Assembly (NCBI GenBank): GCA_004356385.1 | Contig: SMXL01000126.1 | Span: 1 to 6,139, forward strand | Direction of reading: 5' to 3' | Length of the DNA stretch: 6,139 nucleotides | DNA from: Bacteroidota bacterium | Lineage (GTDB): Bacteria > Bacteroidota > Rhodothermia > Rhodothermales > UBA10348 | Shown here: positions 1 to 5,679 of the stretch, piece after piece | How positions within the stretch are numbered: position 1 is the stretch's first letter | Layout of the letters: every line of letters starts with the position of its first letter | Notes under the pieces: model-generated | Database searches by the model: none | What the model was told of the DNA's origin: nothing | What the model saw: the letters and a program-made list of their open reading frames with translations, nothing else | Translations under genes and position numbers: made by a program

Positions 1-189
1 CAAGACAATCATAACGCACCTTGGAATTGGCACATAGATCCCACGGAAGTCGAGATGGCTGAAATCACGATTGAGGTTTGTACCGGGATCCCTTCATTCA
101 TTGAAAACGATTTGGACGAATGGGTAGATAATGTTGGTCGTTTCTGTCCGTGGTCGGCTGAATTAATCTCTTTGGTCGATCACAGGTAG
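1..189 (+). CDS. 3' end of a BP74 N-terminal-domain-like protein (partial)
   Basis: Frame 1 is open from the window edge to a TAG at 187-189, giving 62 C-terminal residues; the start lies outside the window. The visible text contains WNWHIDPTEVEMAEITIEVC, a stretch rich in acidic residues, then DLDEWVDNVGRFCPWSAEL. I recall this order (W-x-WH-DP, then TIEVC-x-G-x-PS, then DLD-W-x-x-x-VGRFCPW) from bacterial proteins annotated as BP74 N-terminal-domain or calmodulin-binding-protein-like, usually small secreted proteins. Two cysteines and three tryptophans fit an extracellular fold, but no signal peptide can be seen because the N-terminus is missing. The function of the bacterial members is not known to me. 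It is the only plus-strand gene here and ends two bases before the stop of the convergent kinase remnant. Coding status is fairly secure; the family call rests on memory of the motif, not a search. Confidence 0.6.
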   Translation, partial: QDNHNAPWNWHIDPTEVEMAEITIEVCTGIPSFIENDLDEWVDNVGRFCPWSAELISLVDHR

Positions 190-190
190 T

Positions 191-388
191 CTAAATAGAC
201 CAGATCTCGGACAGAATAACAGTTTTCAAATCCCGATACCTGAAACTCGTGCACATCTCTACCACCTTCCCATCTAGTTTGGTATCCTCGGCCTTGAATA
301 CGATCCCCATGCCGCCGCGGCCGAGTTCTTCGAGGATCTTGTAGTGGGATAAGTTCTTGCCGACCAGTCCACTTCCGGGTGAGTTCGC
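191..388 (-). pseudogene. Remnant of a Ser/Thr protein kinase N-terminus
   Basis: On the minus strand, positions 364-272 encode VGKNLSHYKILEELGRGGMG followed by IVFKAEDTKLD. This is the start of a bacterial Hanks-type kinase domain, with the nucleotide-binding glycine loop G-R-G-G-M-G and the following beta strand. Family members continue with a VALK-type lysine, the HRD/DFG catalytic core and about 230 more kinase residues. Here the similarity stops after KLD and the frame ends at a TAG (193-191) after 26 unrelated residues. Upstream, an in-frame TAG at 391-389 comes before any ATG. With no start, no catalytic lysine and no core, it cannot encode an active kinase and is read as a decayed or recombined fragment. 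The overlapping ORF at 480-274 is the same DNA in another frame, with no recognisable product. The rest of the 389-525 gap shows no gene or convincing terminator. Confidence 0.75.
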
Positions 389-525
389 CTAAAGAAACGG
401 GGTAAGGGGTGGAAGTGCAATCGGGATCGATTCGGCTCCTTCAGCAACAAAGTTAAAACGTTCGTCGTGTCTGCTTTCACTCTTTCAAAACGCCTTCTCT
501 GCCTGGTGACTTACTCAGCGATCAT

Positions 526-3384
526 TCAGTCTTCCTCATTCACAACCCACATCACCCCATTCATCGTCTGTCGATGTCCGGGAAATGTGCAAAGGACATC
601 ATAGGCGCCGGTCTCGGTAGGTGCCGTAAACTCCAGAACCTCGTGTTTCTGATAGTTGAGAAGACCCGAAGCAACGACGATCTTGTCGCTGTCAGGAATG
701 AATTCTTTTTCGAAACCATCTGAACCGATCGCGTCCGCAGCCGTGCCGATTTCGTCCATCGATCCAGGCCGACCGATAATCAGATTGTGAGGCGAATAAT
801 CGTCGTTCTCAAACCACAATTTCACCGGTTGACCGGCTGTGACGGTAAACGAGGGTGTGTCGTATCGCATCTCCTCGACGACCGTTTTTATTACAATGGT
901 ATCGCCATCCGGCTCTTGGATAGTCCTGTTTTCTTCGTAAGTCTCCTCGGGTACATCCACCGGTTGTGAAGCGCTATGGTCCCATAGACGCTCAACCGTC
1001 CTGGCGGCAATGCGGGCGTGGGCTACCGGTGAGTTGAGGATGAGATCAAGCAGCTCCCGATTGACTACGTTGTGCTGTTGATGCACCCAGAGTGCTTCGA
1101 GCATGTGGTGGGCATCCGCTTCGCTCGTCGGATCCAACTGCTCCAGCCATGTTCTGGTGGCTGCAATCACTTCGGCTGTGTTCCGCTCCGAGAGCTCAAC
1201 ACGCGCCCGCTGACGAACACCGTTTATCGGATGTTGGAGTGCGGCCAGAAGGTCTGGGATCGGCTGGCCATCAATAGGGACATGCTCTGAAAGTGCCCGT
1301 CCGGGCATGGTAAACCGGTAGATGCGTCCGTGCTCATGATCGCGATTCGGATCACGAATGTTGTGCTGCATGTGCCCGATGATCGCGTTGGCCCAATCTG
1401 CGACGTACACTCCTCCGTCGTCTCCAATTTCAATGTCCGTAGGTCGGAAATTGGGGTCGGAGGAAACCATAAAGTCATCCGTCTCTGTGCCGTGCGCATT
1501 ACCGGTTACCGGATCGAAGGACAATGTGTACTGCTTGATACCGAGGAATGCGATGACGTTCAGGATCACGAAATTTCCCTCAAACCTCGGTGACAAATGG
1601 GCGCTCGATAGAATCCCGCTCGACGGGACCGGCCTGACGGTTTTTTCGAGCAGCTTACGCATGCTGAACGTTCCGTCGCGATTCGGTTTAACCTGATAAG
1701 CCTCCCCTCCAGTGCCGTCTGTGGCATAGTGATATCCCCAGTAGTCGAAGCTGATGCCGTGCGGGTTGGGGCTGTTCGGGGCGTGGAAGCTGAACTCGAA
1801 GGTGCGCGGATTGAAACGATACATTCCCGAAGTGCCGGATTGTTGGTTGGTGCTCCAGGGAGATTCTACATTTGACACGTTAAAAACACCTCGCTGGTAG
1901 TAGAGAAATCCATCGGGGCCGTAGACAAAGTTGTTCGCCGAATGATGCGTGTCTGCCGAACCCAGACCCCCCATAATTCGGATTCGCACGTCGGCCACGT
2001 CGTCGCCGTCGGTGTCTTTGAGGAACAGGAGGTCCGGAACCGAGGCAACGATTACGCCGCCATTCCAGAACTCAAAACCTGTCGGGTTGTGGACGTAGGC
2101 GAAGGTAATCGCTTCGTCTGCAACGCCGTCGCGGTCTTCGTCCGGGAGTATCAGCAGACGGTCGTCCATTTTCCCCGTCGGTTCCCACTTGGGATACGTA
2201 GCCCAGGTTGCAGCCCATAGGCGACCACGCGTGTCAACGCCGAGCTGCACAGGATTGACGAACTCGGGAAACATCTCTTCCGATGCAAATAGATTTGCCT
2301 TCAGGCCCTCCTGAAGTGTCATTTTTTTTATGGCTTCCTCGCCATCGAGGTAATTCGTCGTACCGGTTTTGCTGACGCCGTCTTGCAGTTGTTCTTCGGC
2401 GAGATTCGACGTGACTTCAATCGGGTCCGGAACATTGGAATCGTCTGGTCGGATGGTCTTTCCGTCTGCGGCTGCCCAGATCACCGTATCCCGATTAGCC
2501 GTCATGTAATCCAGCTGCACCAGCTCTCTCTGCAGAACCTCGAAGTTGGTTTGATCGTCGGTGAACTCTAGGCTTGAGCGACCTCCCCAGACATCGTTAC
2601 CATCTGTGGCACGATACCGATTGAACCAGTGCCAGTTCTTGTCGAGAACGGCTGCGCGGATCAGATCGAGTTTTGCCAAATTTCTCGTCGGCGATCTGCC
2701 CAGCAACGACTTTGCGATCACCTCAGCGATCTGCCGATTGCCGTCTCCATTCAAGTGCACACCGTTGATGGTTAGAGGCGACACAGTCTCACCATAGAGT
2801 TTTTGCGAAGCGCCGAATAGGTTCACAAAGTGGACATTGGTTTCCTCGGCGACGGTCTCCATCGCATCCGTGTAGGCAGCGAGTCGCGCATTGTTTTCAC
2901 TACCATCTGGCAGATTGGGGTCGTTCAGGTCCTCGTGTGCAATGGGGGAAAACAAAATGATTCGCGGCGCACCTTTACCTGAATAATTCTTCGTACGCGT
3001 GCTGTCGATCCATTCGGTTAGCGCCTCACCGAACTGGGCTGGCTCCCCGTCGAACGACTCGTTGTAACCGAACATGGCAAAAATGACGTCTGCCTTTGAA
3101 GTTGTCAGGTACTCTTCGGCCGTTGGAAATCCGTTGCTCCGCGGACGATGGTCGATCCGGTCGCCGGTAAAACCGTGGTTCCGAAACACCAGTTGGAGAT
3201 CCGGCAGCTCGGTCTGGATATATGCCTCGAGCCAACCGTGGTGCTGCATCCGGTCTGCCAGAGCGTTGCCAAGTATGACAACGTGATCACCTTCCTGGAA
3301 GTGCTGTTGTGCAGGTTGGCACGCGAGCATGCTGGTAGCCAGGAGGGTGAGGAATGAGATGCGGGGAAGTGAAATATTCTGCAT
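526..3384 (-). CDS. Lipoprotein: SGNH-like domain, dehydrogenase-type beta-propeller and type 1 copper domain
   Basis: The 952-residue product starts at the ATG at 3384, because a hydrophobic signal (residues 7-21) ending in MLAC places a lipidated Cys at 22. The frame stays open to 3540, but that extension is low-complexity Ser/Arg/Thr and overlaps the upstream gene. No Shine-Dalgarno is visible. Residues 33-230 resemble SGNH/GDSL hydrolases (VILGNALADR, RNHGFTGD, FGYNES, NGVHLNGDG), with the usual Ser and Asp positions altered. Residues about 355-695 match the putative membrane-bound dehydrogenase propeller (TIGR02604-like), including THHSANNFVYGPDG, PNPHGISFDYWG, FRPTDIEIGDDGGVYVADW and acidic DxDxDG-type loops near 415-424 and 457-463. 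Residues about 705-805 look like HEAT-type helices. Residues 840-952 form a cupredoxin domain with ligands His866, Cys932, His937 and Met941 in azurin/auracyanin spacing. No CxxCH heme motif is present, unlike many relatives. A periplasmic or surface electron-transfer role is inferred; the substrate is unknown. Confidence 0.85.
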   Translation of the reverse strand: MQNISLPRISFLTLLATSMLACQPAQQHFQEGDHVVILGNALADRMQHHGWLEAYIQTELPDLQLVFRNHGFTGDRIDHRPRSNGFPTAEEYLTTSKADVIFAMFGYNESFDGEPAQFGEALTEWIDSTRTKNYSGKGAPRIILFSPIAHEDLNDPNLPDGSENNARLAAYTDAMETVAEETNVHFVNLFGASQKLYGETVSPLTINGVHLNGDGNRQIAEVIAKSLLGRSPTRNLAKLDLIRAAVLDKNWHWFNRYRATDGNDVWGGRSSLEFTDDQTNFEVLQRELVQLDYMTANRDTVIWAAADGKTIRPDDSNVPDPIEVTSNLAEEQLQDGVSKTGTTNYLDGEEAIKKMTLQEGLKANLFASEEMFPEFVNPVQLGVDTRGRLWAATWATYPKWEPTGKMDDRLLILPDEDRDGVADEAITFAYVHNPTGFEFWNGGVIVASVPDLLFLKDTDGDDVADVRIRIMGGLGSADTHHSANNFVYGPDGFLYYQRGVFNVSNVESPWSTNQQSGTSGMYRFNPRTFEFSFHAPNSPNPHGISFDYWGYHYATDGTGGEAYQVKPNRDGTFSMRKLLEKTVRPVPSSGILSSAHLSPRFEGNFVILNVIAFLGIKQYTLSFDPVTGNAHGTETDDFMVSSDPNFRPTDIEIGDDGGVYVADWANAIIGHMQHNIRDPNRDHEHGRIYRFTMPGRALSEHVPIDGQPIPDLLAALQHPINGVRQRARVELSERNTAEVIAATRTWLEQLDPTSEADAHHMLEALWVHQQHNVVNRELLDLILNSPVAHARIAARTVERLWDHSASQPVDVPEETYEENRTIQEPDGDTIVIKTVVEEMRYDTPSFTVTAGQPVKLWFENDDYSPHNLIIGRPGSMDEIGTAADAIGSDGFEKEFIPDSDKIVVASGLLNYQKHEVLEFTAPTETGAYDVLCTFPGHRQTMNGVMWVVNEED

Positions 3385-3445
3385 GGTGGTGGGGTTTGAC
3401 CTGGAACTGCTTGACCTGGTAGTTCTTGATCTCGTGGAATACGGA

Positions 3446-4621
3446 CTAGGGACCATCACTAGTTGGTTTTTTCGACGACATAATCGGCGTGTCCCAACCG
3501 GCAAGATCGGCAGGTTTGACGCCACGTCTGTAGCCGCCAAAACTGAAGGTGACAGGGTTGTAGGGCCCTACAAGAGAAACGTCACTCTCCGGGGCAATGA
3601 CGTCCTCCAACCCGGACGTCCAGAGGGCAGCGTTTATCAGCATTCTACGAAAACCTGGGTTTAGAAAGTCCTCTGATGCCCCGTGCGTGGTGGTGAAGAC
3701 CCGGCCTTGCGTGCCGTCTTTAGCCTCGTAATGACGGACCCAGGCAACAGGCATCAGTTCCTTTTCCGGGTCGGGCAGAGAGTCTGCATCCATACCGTTG
3801 AGAACCTGACCTACGGCCAGTACCGTCGAGGGCGGTAGAGGATCGGCGAAATATCCACCAGACTGCACGTGCATGTTCCGCACTCCTCTTAAAATCGGGT
3901 GTACCACCTGGTCTTCATGAATCAAGATTCGAGAGCTCTGCTCGTGATTGGTGCCGTAGTGCCCCGCCCAAGTCTCACCCAGGACCTGACGGCCGAACCC
4001 TTTTTCGTACTCTTCGCCCTCGTAATTCCAGGAGTACTTGGCGAACGGACCCTCTTCTATTCTAAAGGCATGCGTGGAAGTACGAATACCGAAAATCGGG
4101 CCGCCTCGTTCCAAGTAGTTTATGACGTGCTGCATCTCCTCGGCTGGGAAATCCTGAAAACGCAGACCCAGGATCAGCAGGTCGGCGTTCTCGAGCGCAT
4201 CAAGGCCTCGGATATTGGAACTCCCGGGTTCAATGAAGCCTTCGTCGTCGAGTGTGAAGAAGACGCTGCACTTGAAACCGAAGTTCTTGGCGAGAATCCG
4301 CGCCATCGCCGGCAAGATCTCTTCGGAGCGGTATTCATGATCCCCGGCGATCAATACGATGTGTTTGCCCGCGCCTGGGCCCTCGGTGCCTTCGTAGACT
4401 ACGAGGTGGGGATTGACTCGGCGCGTAGCGTCTTGAGAACCGAATTCCTCAAGCTTTTCCTCAAGGCCTTGAGATGGTTGCTGATCTTCATTTTGACCCT
4501 GAATCTGGCCCCACGAAACATCAACCGCAAGCGCCAAAAGAATGGCAAGCACACTCGACGCACCGTTGACGAAAATCGTCGCGCGTCGACGGTAGGATCT
4601 TCTATTCGATTTGCGTGACAT
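3446..4621 (-). CDS. ThuA-like domain protein, secreted or membrane-anchored
   Basis: The 391-residue product has a strongly basic N-terminus (residues 1-13, SYRRR) and a hydrophobic segment at about 20-37 ending SWGQ, a signal peptide or anchor. The ThuA-like (glutamine-amidotransferase-like fold) domain runs from about 87 to 338. It shows HIVLIAGDHEYRSEE (87-101), ADLLILGLRFQDFP (146-159), GGPIFGIRTSTHAF (173-186) and the characteristic closing segment THGASEDFLNPGFRRMLINA (312-331). The first motif resembles the GDEEYRSEE subfamily common in Planctomycetes and Bacteroidota. ThuA is named from sugar (trehalose) utilisation in rhizobia, but the activity of these secreted homologues is not established. 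The C-terminal about 50 residues are Gly/Pro-rich and of unknown role. The stop lies 61 bp before the chosen start of the large copper-dehydrogenase gene on the same strand, so the two are probably co-transcribed. The ATG at 4621 is supported by the signal sequence; no ribosome binding site is visible, as is usual in Bacteroidota. Confidence 0.88.
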   Translation of the reverse strand: MSRKSNRRSYRRRATIFVNGASSVLAILLALAVDVSWGQIQGQNEDQQPSQGLEEKLEEFGSQDATRRVNPHLVVYEGTEGPGAGKHIVLIAGDHEYRSEEILPAMARILAKNFGFKCSVFFTLDDEGFIEPGSSNIRGLDALENADLLILGLRFQDFPAEEMQHVINYLERGGPIFGIRTSTHAFRIEEGPFAKYSWNYEGEEYEKGFGRQVLGETWAGHYGTNHEQSSRILIHEDQVVHPILRGVRNMHVQSGGYFADPLPPSTVLAVGQVLNGMDADSLPDPEKELMPVAWVRHYEAKDGTQGRVFTTTHGASEDFLNPGFRRMLINAALWTSGLEDVIAPESDVSLVGPYNPVTFSFGGYRRGVKPADLAGWDTPIMSSKKPTSDGP

Positions 4622-4701
4622 GATGTTGGTTCAACTGTTAGCTGGTGGTGGAATGGGAAAAGAAACGGCCTTCTGGTCTGAAGTGCAAAAAAGGTCACCT
4701 G

Positions 4702-4730
4702 ATGCAATACTATTTCAATACTTTTTGCAT
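4702..4730. promoter_or_regulatory. AT-rich inverted repeat upstream of the ThuA gene, possible operator
   Basis: The arms ATGCAA (4702-4707) and TTGCAT (4725-4730) form a 6-bp inverted repeat around an AT-rich centre that also contains two direct copies of CAATACT. It lies about 80-110 bp before the ThuA start and beyond the tRNA-operon terminator, where a promoter or operator is expected. On the minus strand the arms are nested inside GTCACC (4747-4742) and GGTGAC (4698-4693), followed by CTTTTTT, so the region could instead be a weak second terminator or attenuator. No confident promoter boxes were found. Confidence 0.3.
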
Positions 4731-4741
4731 TTAACCTGCCT

Positions 4742-4756
4742 GGTGACGTGGCCGAG
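4742..4756 (+). repeat. 15-base inverted copy of the tRNA-Cys 5' end
   Basis: GGTGACGTGGCCGAG on the plus strand is identical to the first 15 bases of the tRNA-Cys gene, which lies on the minus strand at 4921-4907. The match starts exactly at tRNA base 1 and ends in the D-arm. The rest of a tRNA cannot be traced from here. A minus-strand transcript reading past the terminator would carry a perfect complement to the tRNA-Cys 5' end. Confidence 0.75.
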
Positions 4757-4762
4757 GTGATC

Positions 4763-4806
4763 AAAAACCAAAAAGCCTCGCTGGCCAAATATTGGTCAGA
4801 AAGGCT
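4763..4806 (-). terminator. Intrinsic terminator of the ribosomal-protein/tRNA unit
   Basis: On the minus strand AGCCT, then CTG and CCA, pair with TGG, CAG and AGGCT around an AATATT-type loop, and the stem runs into TTTTTGGTTTTT. The 11 base pairs with small mismatches, followed directly by T-runs 45 bases after tRNA-Cys, make a convincing Rho-independent terminator. The opposite strand has the same stem followed by GTTTTT, so it could also act on plus-strand transcripts. Confidence 0.85.
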
Positions 4807-4850
4807 GTTTTTGGACACGAATGGTCATTTATTGCCACCGTGTCTGGCTG

Positions 4851-4921
4851 AGGTGACGGACGGATTCGAACCATCGTACAGGGTTTTGCAGACCCTTGCC
4901 TAACCACTCGGCCACGTCACC
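4851..4921 (-). tRNA. tRNA-Cys(GCA)
   Basis: The 71-nt cloverleaf can be drawn by hand. Acceptor GGTGACG pairs with CGTCACC. The anticodon stem AGGGT/ACCCT encloses loop CTGCAAA with anticodon GCA. The T-arm is GATGG-TTCGAAT-CCGTC with one G-U pair. The discriminator base is U73, the known cysteine identity base. CCA is not encoded (CAG follows), so it must be added after transcription. It starts 42 nt after the tRNA-Arg 3' end and is the last gene before the terminator. Confidence 0.95.
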
Positions 4922-4963
4922 GGGTCGCTGCGCCATGTCCACTTCGTCATGGCAGAAATTCTG

Positions 4964-5269
4964 TACGCCCGGCAGGACTCGAACCTGCAACCTGCGGATT
5001 AGCTTACCACTACGGTTTTCACCGCCACCGCGGTCGCGGCTTTGTGGTCTGGACCATCTCTTCACCGTCTCAGGTGCGGCGCGTATGGCCTCTACGGATC
5101 CCTATGGCGAATCAGTTCGCCTTCGGTTTCCTCGGGATTGCCACCGTCAAGTTAGCTGAGGTTTCCCCGATACAGCACCGTCCACTTTACAGATTCATTC
5201 TGCACTACGCATTCTCTGTAAAGGCTCCTATTTGAAGTCCGCCGCTCTGTCCAGTTGAGCTACGGGCGC
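4964..5269 (-). tRNA. tRNA-Arg(UCU), interrupted in the anticodon loop by a 232-nt intron
   Basis: The 5' exon (5269-5235, 35 nt) holds acceptor GCGCCCG, the D-arm GCTC-AACTGGACA-GAGC with A20, and the anticodon stem GCGGA plus CTT. The 3' exon (5002-4964, 39 nt) holds CTAA, stem TCCGC, variable loop AGGTT, T-arm GCAGG-TTCGAGT-CCTGC and acceptor CGGGCGT with discriminator A73. Joined, they give a standard 74-nt cloverleaf with loop CTTCTAA and anticodon TCT, decoding AGA (and AGG by wobble). The D-loop A20, C35, U36 and A73 are arginine identity features. The first acceptor pair is a G-U. CCA is not encoded. Neither half works alone, so removal of the intron is required for function. Splicing is inferred after U34, between anticodon positions 34 and 35. 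Confidence 0.93.
5003..5234 (-). ncRNA. Group I intron (tRNA type, IC3-like) in tRNA-Arg
   Basis: The 232-nt insert begins CAAATAGGAGCC after exon base U34 and ends GGTAAG, giving the required U at the 5' splice site and terminal G. Hand-built helices are: P1, exon CUU with GAG at 5227-5225 including a U-G wobble; P2, CTTTACAGA/TCTGTAAAG (5223-5215/5193-5185); P3, CGGTGC/GCGCCG (5180-5175/5082-5077); P4, TCGGG/CCCGA (5170-5166/5136-5132); P6a, GGCGAA-CTGA-TTCGCC (5121-5106); P7, GGCCAT/ATGGTC (5090-5085/5057-5052); P8, CACC/GGTG (5076-5073/5066-5063); P9, ACCAC/GTGGT (5048-5044/5010-5006), enclosing a CGGT-GAAA-ACCG GNRA hairpin (5024-5013). The P3/P7/P8 order is the group I pseudoknot holding the guanosine site. 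The layout closely resembles, from memory, the cyanobacterial tRNA-Leu(UAA) intron. There is no endonuclease ORF, so it should self-splice but not home by itself. Confidence 0.93.
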
Positions 5270-5336
5270 AGGATTTGAAAGAACGAAGTGCGTTTCGACG
5301 CCGCAGATTCCCGCCAAAAGTCGGCAATCTGAAAAA

Positions 5337-5414
5337 TGGTCGGGGTGGCAGGATTCGAACCTGCGACCTTCTGCTCCCAAAGCAGACGCGCTAACCGAGC
5401 TGCGCTACACCCCG
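5337..5414 (-). tRNA. tRNA-Pro(UGG) with encoded CCA
   Basis: The cloverleaf reads CGGGGTG acceptor, D-stem GCGC/GCGC, anticodon stem TCTGC/GCAGA around TTTGGGA with anticodon TGG, variable loop AGGTC, T-arm GCAGG-TTCGAAT-CCTGC and acceptor CACCCCG. C1-G72 and discriminator A73 are the proline-specific bases. ACCA follows directly, so the CCA end is encoded, unlike in the two tRNAs downstream. It starts 33 nt after the DUF4295-like gene on the same strand, which suggests co-transcription with the ribosomal protein genes. Confidence 0.97.
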
Positions 5415-5447
5415 AATTGGAAATTCGGTAGGCTGTCTAAAAATATT

Positions 5448-5618
5448 TCAGCTTTTGATGGCTGCAATCTCGTCTTTGACTTGGCCTAACTCGACCATCT
5501 TGGTCTTGAAGCGAAAATGACCGTTCGCTTTCTTCTCGGAAAGGACCAGTTTTGCCATTTTCTTTGTCTCGATCTTCTGCTTTCGAACCTTATCGCCGAA
5601 TGATTGCTTCTTTGCCAT
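5448..5618 (-). CDS. DUF4295-family small ribosomal protein (bL38-like)
   Basis: A 56-residue basic protein starting MAKKQSFGDKVRKQ, with a conserved-looking centre (KLVLSEKKANGHFRFKTKMV) and a short acidic/helical tail. Its size, the MAKK start, the charged middle with an F-x-F-K strand and above all its place directly after rpmB and rpmG match the DUF4295 family of Bacteroidota. I recall a member being seen as an extra large-subunit protein in a Bacteroidota ribosome structure and called bL38; that equivalence is from memory. It has no cysteines, signal or membrane segment. The gap from rpmG is 61 nt and tRNA-Pro follows after 33 nt. It is too short for many ORF filters. Family assignment rests mainly on context plus general sequence resemblance. 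Confidence 0.78.
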   Translation of the reverse strand: MAKKQSFGDKVRKQKIETKKMAKLVLSEKKANGHFRFKTKMVELGQVKDEIAAIKS

Positions 5619-5679
5619 CTCTAATTAGAATTTGAGCGAGTGCGACTGATTGCTGCTTCTCAGCACCGGCGCGGCTTCG

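Noticed and set aside
3396..3419. Two direct copies of TTGACCTGG, 15 bp apart, between the two secreted-protein genes
   Set aside because: Short, only two copies, and no operator or promoter context; not strong enough to call.
3385..3540. N-terminal extension of the large lipoprotein (starts at 3540 or 3456)
   Set aside because: The added residues are Ser/Arg/Thr-rich low complexity, overlap the ThuA 3' end, and would bury the lipoprotein signal that fits the ATG at 3384.
3899..4618. Plus-strand 239-residue open frame
   Set aside because: It is wholly antisense to the ThuA-like gene, has no recognisable motif, and follows that gene's codon structure; it is a shadow frame.
499..4747. 12-base direct repeat CTGCCTGGTGAC at 499-510 and 4736-4747, flanking the ThuA/dehydrogenase pair
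   Set aside because: It looks like attachment-site or transposition flanks, but about one 12-base repeat is expected by chance in a window this size, and no integrase or transposase is present.
4399..4818. Minus-strand 139-residue open frame across the ThuA start region
   Set aside because: It overlaps the signal-peptide region of the ThuA gene in another frame and runs through the terminator; no family features are seen.
4829..5235. Short open frames across the tRNA-Cys and tRNA-Arg region on both strands
   Set aside because: They lie over structured RNA genes and the intron; none resembles a LAGLIDADG, GIY-YIG or HNH endonuclease.
5305..5330. Hairpin AGATT-GCC...GGC-AATCT between tRNA-Pro and tRNA-Arg
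   Set aside because: Interrupted stem without a T-run; it may be a processing structure but does not qualify as a terminator.
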